A DNA stretch of 64,000 nucleotides from Nitrosopumilus sp. K4. Lineage in GTDB: Archaea; Thermoproteota; Nitrososphaeria; Nitrososphaerales; Nitrosopumilaceae. This document shows positions 58,092 to 64,000 of this stretch, in pieces. The notes beneath the pieces are model-generated. The model saw only the letters and a program-made list of their open reading frames with translations. It did not search any database and was not told where the DNA came from. Position 1 is the stretch's first letter, and each line of letters starts with the position of its first letter. Location: assembly GCF_018128925.1 (NCBI RefSeq), contig NZ_CP067007.1, positions 534,164-598,163 of the forward strand. Direction: 5' to 3'. The position numbers were made by a program, and so were the translations under genes.

Positions 58092-58370
58092 TTAGGATGC
58101 TGGTTTTTTTTCTTGCTTGACTGCACTGCCCTTGTTTTTCCTTCTGGCTCCAAAACTTATCAATACCAACAAAAACCCCACTCCAAATAATATGCCTGCG
58201 AGGGTAGTCAAATCTTGGTTCTCTTGCTCTTTGATCATGAGTTCAAGAACTTCTTCATCTGTCATGTCTGCTTTGCCTATGGGTACCTGGGAGTTTAGAT
58301 ATACTAGCAACACTCCCCCCACAACTAACATTGCAATTCCTCCTGACAGGATTTTTTTATCAATTAGCAT
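58092..58370 (-). CDS. Small membrane protein with two helices
   Basis: A 92-residue protein. Helices at residues 9-27 (GGIAMLVVGGVLLVYLNS) and about 58-76 (LAGILFGVGFLLVLISFGA) enclose an acidic loop (ADMTDEEVLELMIKEQEN); the tail is basic. Layout is like the protein at 32761 but the sequences differ. Function unknown. Confidence 0.72.
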   Translation of the reverse strand: MLIDKKILSGGIAMLVVGGVLLVYLNSQVPIGKADMTDEEVLELMIKEQENQDLTTLAGILFGVGFLLVLISFGARRKNKGSAVKQEKKPAS

Positions 58371-58439
58371 CTCTTATCATGGATTGTCTGTGCTTATCAT
58401 ATATTAGGTATTTTCTAGGTATCTTGATTTTTTTGAATT

Positions 58440-61400
58440 TTATTGTTCTTCTAATGATATGTTGACTGAAACACTTTCTGAATTGTTTGAATTGACAATT
58501 AAAATTCCTGCAGAATCTGCAACCTTGCAAACTCCTGCTTTGCTTGATTTGTCTATTCCAATACAGCCTATGTCCGAATAATAGTCAAATGGCTCTCCTG
58601 AATCTACTTTGATTTTTTCTTCTATTGACGGTACAAAGAAAATATCTACCTTTTTTGAATCTGCAACTTGGACATCATATTTGTAATTTGGATCTGAACT
58701 AAATGAACATCCTTTGATGAATACGGATGTACCTTGTGGTATTGTGCGTTGTTCATTGATTGATTCAAATTTAGCATCATCGATCATCGGATACATTATG
58801 TTTGATTTGTCAATTGCATGTTCTAATCCTACAACGTGACCGATTTCATGAATTAAGATATTTTGAATTGATTCTGAATTATACGGCTTCCATTTTCCGT
58901 CACAATCATTGCTTCCTAGGCTAACTGTGACGTCTTTTTGATTTACAACGTATCCGTCATATTCGTTTCTCATATCTTTTTCCCAACTGACTGTGACTGT
59001 ATCTAATGACGGTGTTGTAACTAATTCAAATTCAACATTTGCAGTTTTACTCCAAAACTCTAGTGCTGTCATCATTTCCGAAGAGAAATCTTTTGACCAA
59101 TTTGGTATTGGTTCAACATACACGTTGTATTTTTTTGAATTATCTACCTTCCCAATCCAATCATTTGGTAGGTTTTTCTCTGTTTTGCTTGTTTTGTAAA
59201 TTACCACACCTTCTTTCTCACTGATGGTGTCAAGGTCTACATTCTCAATACCTGTGACTGATTTCTGCCCTTTCTTTAAGAGGTTCAATAAAATCCTGTA
59301 TTCTTCATTTTCCGTTCTAAGGGTATCAATTTCTTCGTCATTAATGAGGCTCTTTGCCTTTAGATAGTTTAATTCGACAAGTAATCGGTCATTTTCCTTG
59401 GACAGTTTGTCATTGTTGATATCTGGCTTGTTGACAGGAGTGTTCTGAATGTTTTTTACTTGATCCTTTTCTTTGTGCTCTTTTAGCATGGTGATCTGTT
59501 CGTGTTTTTGTTTAATTTCTGATTGTAACATTTCAACTTGTTTTCTCATTTTTGTATTTTCAGATTGAATTTCTGATATTTTTATAACATTGTCAGTGTT
59601 TTTCTGTTCTGCAGAGTTTACTGTGTTTTCTAATTCTACTCTTTCTTTTCTTAACTCTTCTATCTCTATTTGATAACGTTTGTTCTCGTCAGTTAGTAGT
59701 TTTACCATCTGATTGTTTTCTGATTCTGTTTTGAACTGCTTTTCTTTCAAATCTTCTTGGTATTTGTTACTTAATTTCATTTCAATGATTTCGTTTTTGA
59801 ATTTAGAATTTTCATCTTCAAACATTTGAATTTGTTTCTTGTATGATGTGATCTCTGAATTTAATGTATTAATCAAATTGTTTGATTCCTCCATCTCTAT
59901 TTTCATTGATGTGATAATTTTTTGCTGTTCGCTCTTTTCTTTTTGTAATTGTCTGACTAGGGAATTATTTTCAGAATTGTTTTCTTTTTGTATTGATGTT
60001 ATTTCGTTATGAAGTTGTTTGTTCTTTTCATCAAGATCTAAAATTGTGTTTTCATAACTGTCTATTTTTGAATTTAAATTTGATACTATGCTGTTTAAAC
60101 CATCAATTGTATTTTTCATAGAAATTAATGACGTGTTTTTTTGGATATTTTCATTTTCTAACTCTTTGATGGTTTCTCTATACTCATTATTTTCTTGTTC
60201 CAAATTGTCAATTATTCCCTGAACCTCTGTTAGGCGATTGTTTAGTGATGATGCAACCTGGCTTGATTCACGTGAATCGTTCATTATGCCTACCAATGTT
60301 TTTCGTTGTTCGGTATTTTCTTGCTCTAACTTTGAAATCCTTTGTTGATGCTGAACTTTCTCATCTTGTAACTGTGTAATTTTGTCTCTTAGAATCTTAG
60401 ATTCATCTGTTGTTTTTTTGATGGTTGATTCATAATCTTGGATTTGTGTTTGGAGTGAATCTATTATTTTGTTAGTTTTCTCTAGTTCTATTGATGATGA
60501 AACTAATTCTGATTTTTGCTGTTCGCTTAGGCCCTTTAGGTTCTCTATGATTTTTGAAAATCCTTTGTTTTTGTCTTCTAACTCTTCTATGATTTTTTGA
60601 TTGTTTACAGTTTCTGAATCTTTTAATTCAAAAATATTTTCCAAAGTTGCAATTTTGTTTTCATATTCTGCAATTCTTTGCCTCTGAATAAAATTTTCAT
60701 TTTTTATTTGAGATATGATATTTTCATATGTTTCCTCACTTTGAATTAGTTGGTTTACGTTGTCTCTATTTTCTTGATTTCTTTCTTTTAGAATCGAAAT
60801 CAATTCTGCTTTGTCGTGATTTTCTATTTTTAGAATCTCAATGTTATTTTGATACTGTCTGATTTGTTCTTCTAAGTCGCTAATTTTTTCTATTTGCTCT
60901 TTATTTTCTATTTTCATATTGTTTAACTGGTCTGCATGATCTGACTGTATCTGTTCTAATTGACTGCTTGTTGATTTTGATGCTATTGGTTGTTCTGGAA
61001 TGCCGTTATTTGTAATCCATGAATCAATTTGTTTTGAGAACTGTTTGTTTGTCTCTCTTAATGTTTTGATCTCATTTTGCAGTGCGTCATACTCTTCAAA
61101 CATTTCTGTCATCGTTGTGGGGATTTTGCCTGACTTTGTAATTTCTTGACTTTTTACCAGGATCCTTAGCTCTTTATTTTCCTCACGCAGTTTCTTTGTT
61201 TCTTCTTTGAACACTTCGCTTTTTGCTTTGAGGTATTCCATCTCTCGTTTGATTTTTTCATCATTTTCAATTGAAATATCGATAATTCCTCTCTGTGAGA
61301 GATATTCTACTGCTCTGACAAATTCTTCATTGGTTATCTCTCCTTCGCTCCAAAGTGCCAATGTGGTTTTTACCCAGTTTGGAACTTCGCTTTTTTCAGC

Positions 61401-61472
61401 AAATGTTTGTGTAAATCCTGAAAAAGGAATCGAACCTACGATCATCAATAATACTAGTAACGCTATCCGCAC
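58440..61472 (-). CDS. Giant secreted coiled-coil protein with C-terminal metzincin (matrixin-like) protease domain
   Basis: A 1010-residue protein from GTG 61472. Signal peptide about 1-25. Residues 30-65 (VPNWVKTTLALWSEGEITNEEFVRAVEYLSQRGII) match a small module seen in many thaumarchaeal secreted proteins. Residues about 70-745 are almost unbroken heptad-rich coiled coil. The C-terminus holds a metzincin protease: HEIGHVVGLEH at about 875-885 (zinc histidines and catalytic Glu) with the Met-turn NIMYP, then about 115 more beta residues with four cysteines. A long rod would hold the protease away from the cell. Substrate unknown. Confidence 0.88.
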   Translation of the reverse strand: MRIALLVLLMIVGSIPFSGFTQTFAEKSEVPNWVKTTLALWSEGEITNEEFVRAVEYLSQRGIIDISIENDEKIKREMEYLKAKSEVFKEETKKLREENKELRILVKSQEITKSGKIPTTMTEMFEEYDALQNEIKTLRETNKQFSKQIDSWITNNGIPEQPIASKSTSSQLEQIQSDHADQLNNMKIENKEQIEKISDLEEQIRQYQNNIEILKIENHDKAELISILKERNQENRDNVNQLIQSEETYENIISQIKNENFIQRQRIAEYENKIATLENIFELKDSETVNNQKIIEELEDKNKGFSKIIENLKGLSEQQKSELVSSSIELEKTNKIIDSLQTQIQDYESTIKKTTDESKILRDKITQLQDEKVQHQQRISKLEQENTEQRKTLVGIMNDSRESSQVASSLNNRLTEVQGIIDNLEQENNEYRETIKELENENIQKNTSLISMKNTIDGLNSIVSNLNSKIDSYENTILDLDEKNKQLHNEITSIQKENNSENNSLVRQLQKEKSEQQKIITSMKIEMEESNNLINTLNSEITSYKKQIQMFEDENSKFKNEIIEMKLSNKYQEDLKEKQFKTESENNQMVKLLTDENKRYQIEIEELRKERVELENTVNSAEQKNTDNVIKISEIQSENTKMRKQVEMLQSEIKQKHEQITMLKEHKEKDQVKNIQNTPVNKPDINNDKLSKENDRLLVELNYLKAKSLINDEEIDTLRTENEEYRILLNLLKKGQKSVTGIENVDLDTISEKEGVVIYKTSKTEKNLPNDWIGKVDNSKKYNVYVEPIPNWSKDFSSEMMTALEFWSKTANVEFELVTTPSLDTVTVSWEKDMRNEYDGYVVNQKDVTVSLGSNDCDGKWKPYNSESIQNILIHEIGHVVGLEHAIDKSNIMYPMIDDAKFESINEQRTIPQGTSVFIKGCSFSSDPNYKYDVQVADSKKVDIFFVPSIEEKIKVDSGEPFDYYSDIGCIGIDKSSKAGVCKVADSAGILIVNSNNSESVSVNISLEEQ

Positions 61473-61591
61473 CTGTACCCTCTCAATGTGAATTAGTCTG
61501 GGATTTGATAAATGATCCTGTGTGTTCTTAAATGAAATGACATACTGTGCTTATTTCTGAGGTTGGATTTTTTGTTATTTCTGATGAACAC

Positions 61592-61882
61592 TTAGAATCC
61601 TTCTGGAGGTTTTTGAACAAAAACATTGCACACTAGTGCATCTGTTTTAGAGTCTCTGTACTGGACATTGCATGAGACAAACTTTCCTTTAAGTGCCCTT
61701 TCTAAATCCTCTTGTGTCGTTTCCTTGTATTGAGGGTCATCAGGGTTGTCTATTTTTGCTATGATTATTTTCTCAGTTTTTCCATACTCTTCTTTGTTGT
61801 CTTTTCGGACATGGCTCACAAGTAATTGAAAAGCATTGTTTGTTAAAATCCCCATGACAGGTCCTCCGATTCCGTCGCCCAT
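61592..61882 (-). CDS. Small soluble protein of unknown function
   Basis: A 96-residue protein with a Gly-rich start (MGDGIGGPVMGILTNNAFQLL) and beta-strand rich end (CNVQYRDSKTDALVCNVFVQKPP). Two cysteines may pair. No signal or motif recognised. It lies between the coiled-coil metalloprotease gene and the MqnD-like gene on the same strand. Confidence 0.65.
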   Translation of the reverse strand: MGDGIGGPVMGILTNNAFQLLVSHVRKDNKEEYGKTEKIIIAKIDNPDDPQYKETTQEDLERALKGKFVSCNVQYRDSKTDALVCNVFVQKPPEGF

Positions 61883-61908
61883 GATGTTATCTTTTTTTAA
61901 TCTTATAA

Positions 61909-62736
61909 TTACTTGATGGCTATACTCAATTCAAAGTCTGGTACGAGATTTTTTGCTTTTGCCATATCAAAGAGTCTTCTAATTGATTGCTCCCCGCTAT
62001 CTCCCATATTTACAGTAACTTCGTTAACATACATTTTTACAAATTTCTCAATCAAATCTCTTGGCTTTCCTCTTGAATACTGCATTGCATATTCAAGCGC
62101 ATCTTCCATATGTGCCAACCCGTACTCAATTGATGCTTGCAAGTATTGATCAAATTTGTGAATTGTTTCCATTCCCAAGTCTGTTCTCATGACATTAATT
62201 CCTAGAGGTACTGGTAGTCCGTTTGTTTCCTTGTCCCACCATTCGCCAACATCTAAAATTTTGACATTTCCCTCTTGTTCATAAGACAATTGTGTTTCGT
62301 GTATGACTAATCCTGCATCCACTTTGCCTGTTTTTACTGCATCTGGAATATCGCTAAAATTCATCTCAACATAATCAAACTTTCCAATCATTAATTGAAG
62401 CAGCAAAAATGCCGATGTCATTTTTCCTGGTATTGCAATTTTGCATTTTTTTATCTCGTCTACGGTCATTTGTTTTCTTGCTGTGACTATTGGTCCATAA
62501 CCTATTCCAAAACTTCCACCACTTCTCAAAATTGTATACCCTGGAATGTATGCACATGCGTGAACTGAAACTGCTGTTACATCTAATTGCGGACTGGTTG
62601 CTTTTTTATTTAGATTTTCGATATCTTCTATTACGTGATTGACTTTGAAATCATGTGATTGTACTTTTCCTGTAAACATGCCATAAAACATGAATGCGTC
62701 ATCTGAATCTGGAGTGTGTCCTACAGAAATTTCCAT
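61909..62736 (-). CDS. mqnD: MqnD-like protein (MqnA/MqnD family, futalosine route)
   Basis: A 275-residue protein from ATG 62736. The start VGHTPDSDDAFMFYGM is the family's opening motif; TAVSVHACAYIPGYTIL, GIGYGPIVTARK, KIAIPGKMTSAFLLLQL, and DAGLVIHETQLSY follow the MqnD pattern, with the last histidine as likely catalytic base. MqnD turns cyclic dehypoxanthine futalosine into 1,4-dihydroxy-6-naphthoate. MqnA and periplasmic-binding proteins share the fold, but no signal peptide is present here. With the MqnE- and MenA-like genes, it supports menaquinone by the futalosine route. Confidence 0.82.
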   Translation of the reverse strand: MEISVGHTPDSDDAFMFYGMFTGKVQSHDFKVNHVIEDIENLNKKATSPQLDVTAVSVHACAYIPGYTILRSGGSFGIGYGPIVTARKQMTVDEIKKCKIAIPGKMTSAFLLLQLMIGKFDYVEMNFSDIPDAVKTGKVDAGLVIHETQLSYEQEGNVKILDVGEWWDKETNGLPVPLGINVMRTDLGMETIHKFDQYLQASIEYGLAHMEDALEYAMQYSRGKPRDLIEKFVKMYVNEVTVNMGDSGEQSIRRLFDMAKAKNLVPDFELSIAIK

Positions 62737-62849
62737 AATTGATTTCTTTTTGTTCGTAATAAAAATCAAAACCACCCTTCATCTAGAATGCATAAGATTT
62801 GATCTAAACAATCGTTTTTCTAATATATGCTATATTTTATGATAAATCA

Positions 62850-63758
62850 TTGAAAACACTTGAAGCATATGAGCGTGATATTGCAAAACAATCTGATTTT
62901 TTAAAAAAATTTGAAAAACAAAAGCCACTGCCAAACCATTTGCAAAACAATGTGATTTTTACTGGAAGTGGCGATTCTTTAGCATCTGCAATGCTTGCAG
63001 AATACTTTTCTGATTTTAGAGTAAAATCTTTTGATCCGTTGGACTTGCTAAAAAACAAACACATTACAAAAAACAAATCTGTCTACTTTGTATCTATATC
63101 TGGAAAAACAATTTCAAACATCAAAGTAGCAAAAGTTGCCAAAAAATCAATTGCAATCACTGCTAACATAAACAGCAAATTATCTCAGGCATGTACACAC
63201 TCTATCTTGTTGAAATCTCCCAACTCTGACGTGTTTACTGCAGGCAGCATAAGCTTCTTGGACAGTGCATTGACCTGCATATCCTTGGTTACAAAAATCT
63301 CAATTCCTGATGATAAAAAAATCTACAAACAGGCAATTTCTGATGCCAAAAAATCAAGATTCTCCAAGAGGATATTTGTTCTTGGAAACTCTATGACATT
63401 TCCGCTTGCAATGTACTGCGCTGCAAAATTCTATGAACTCCTAGGATATGACGCACATTTTGAACGATTAGAACAATTTTCTCATATGGAATTGTTTTCT
63501 GCCAAAAAGGGAGACACTGTGATAATTTTTGAAGAAAAAAACCCTCATAACATTCAACTTGCAAAAAACCTGAAAAAAATTGGATTAAATGTACTTCATC
63601 CTAACATAAAATCAAAAAATAAGATCACTCATGTTCTTTACTACACTTATTTTTCACAAACACTGCCGCTTTTTGAAGCCAAAAAAAGAGGCCAGTTGGA
63701 CTGTAATTTTGTTTTGGCAAAAAAACTTCGCAGTGTCAGTGACAACATGATCTACTGA
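62850..63758 (+). CDS. SIS-domain sugar isomerase-like protein (PGI/PMI type)
   Basis: A 302-residue protein from TTG 62850. VIFTGSGDSLASAMLAEYF is the first SIS strand-loop, followed by YFVSISGKTISNIKVAKVAKK (phosphate-binding S-x-S-G-x-T loop) and FVLGNSMTFPLAMYCAAKFYELLG in the second SIS part. ERLEQFSHMELF is the usual catalytic-region histidine segment. It is likely a bifunctional phosphoglucose/phosphomannose isomerase or an aminosugar isomerase. The TATA-like tatatgctatatttta just upstream agrees with a leaderless start. Divergent from the MqnD-like gene. Confidence 0.82.
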   Translation: MKTLEAYERDIAKQSDFLKKFEKQKPLPNHLQNNVIFTGSGDSLASAMLAEYFSDFRVKSFDPLDLLKNKHITKNKSVYFVSISGKTISNIKVAKVAKKSIAITANINSKLSQACTHSILLKSPNSDVFTAGSISFLDSALTCISLVTKISIPDDKKIYKQAISDAKKSRFSKRIFVLGNSMTFPLAMYCAAKFYELLGYDAHFERLEQFSHMELFSAKKGDTVIIFEEKNPHNIQLAKNLKKIGLNVLHPNIKSKNKITHVLYYTYFSQTLPLFEAKKRGQLDCNFVLAKKLRSVSDNMIY

Positions 63759-63807
63759 TCCAAATTTTCTCATAAGGTTTAATAGCTGAATACTAGGGTT
63801 TGCGAAT

Positions 63808-64000
63808 ATGGTAAAATTCAAGTCAACTGGCGAAGTTATGAAAATTATCAAAAACAAGGACCAAATCCGTAACTTTGGTGTAATTGCGCACGTTGACCAT
63901 GGAAAGACAACCATGAGTGACAGTCTCTTGGCTTATTCTGGAATCATCGCCCCATCTGCTGCTGGAAAGGCATTGGCAATGGACTTTGATAAAGAGGAGC
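63808..64000 (+). CDS. fusA: Elongation factor 2, 5' end (cut by window edge)
   Basis: The first 64 codons are visible. The start [24 protein letters not shown] is that of archaeal EF-2, and the GTP-binding P-loop AHVDHGKTT is at residues 32-40, followed by the switch I entry (SDSLLAYSG...). EF-2 moves tRNAs through the ribosome and in archaea carries diphthamide. The ATG at 63808 has aaggtttaata about 25-35 bases before it as a promoter candidate. Confidence 0.95.
   Translation, partial: MVKFKSTGEVMKIIKNKDQIRNFGVIAHVDHGKTTMSDSLLAYSGIIAPSAAGKALAMDFDKEE

Noticed and set aside
61420..61500. tRNA-like sequence (GGTTCGATTCC on the minus strand, a T-arm look-alike)
   Set aside because: There is no matching acceptor, D-arm or anticodon stem around it, and it lies within the signal-peptide codons of the coiled-coil metalloprotease gene.
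1..64000. CRISPR array, insertion sequence, prophage, rRNA or replication origin
   Set aside because: No regularly spaced repeats, no transposase or integrase, no rRNA-like or origin-type repeat clusters were seen on either strand.

Overview
The window is a dense, AT-rich stretch of archaeal chromosome, most likely from a marine ammonia-oxidising archaeon of the Nitrosopumilus type (Thaumarchaeota/Nitrososphaerota). The reasons are archaeal information-processing genes (ribosomal proteins S25e and S26e, RNA polymerase subunit K, Alba, an archaeal threonyl-tRNA synthetase, deoxyhypusine synthase, elongation factor 2), a thaumarchaeal PEFG-CTERM surface protein, many tiny zinc-ribbon proteins, and TATA-like boxes that sit about 25 bases before many start codons, as expected for leaderless mRNAs. 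I see no rRNA, no credible tRNA, no insertion sequence, no CRISPR array and no prophage. No gene-free gap exceeds 300 bases; the longest is 38544-38790.

Layout. 1-4136: a surface/pilus block (end of a secreted protein, a type IV pilin-like protein, a large membrane-anchored surface protein). 4161-9970: MenA-like prenyltransferase, aldo/keto reductase, a tiny YHS-domain protein, a stand-alone asparagine-synthase domain, a transcription regulator, Alba, an N-terminally extended RpoK, a cyclophilin-like protein and S25e. 9973-14060: deoxyhypusine synthase with CorA-type and CNNM-type magnesium transporters. 14105-18701: a tight operon with an ATP-grasp ligase fused to an M20-type peptidase domain, gamma-glutamyltransferase and N-formylglutamate amidohydrolase. 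18771-23987: amidohydrolase, acetyltransferase, dicarboxylate/amino acid symporter, rhodanese-like protein, CPA2 antiporter. 24162-31910: ThrRS, agmatinase-family enzyme, TPR protein, CDP-alcohol phosphatidyltransferase, S26e, PfkB kinase, NAD kinase fused to a winged helix, Lrp-type domain. 31928-39983: small proteins, a coiled-coil/JAMM-protease cluster, a DppBC permease pair without ATPases, a candidate structured RNA, SWIM and ArsC-like proteins. 40001-50664: secreted proteins, Snf2 ATPase, superoxide dismutase. 50661-64000: FAD-linked oxidase, an HD + acetyltransferase-like fusion, membrane J-protein with an Lrp regulator, TPR proteins, futalosine-type menaquinone genes (MqnE-like, MqnD-like), a 1010-residue secreted coiled-coil metalloprotease, a SIS-domain protein and the start of EF-2.

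How the parts relate. Three genes point to menaquinone synthesis (MenA-like at 4161, MqnE-like at 56631, MqnD-like at 61909) but are dispersed. The clearest candidate for an undescribed system is the ATP-grasp/M20-GGT-FGase operon at 14105-18701. Other items of interest are the candidate RNA at 38596-38681, the NAD kinase-winged helix fusion, the secreted coiled-coil metalloprotease, the HD + GNAT-like fusion and the membrane protein with repeated SPPH motifs at 49594-50664. All functional calls come from reading motifs and domain order by eye; no database search was run.
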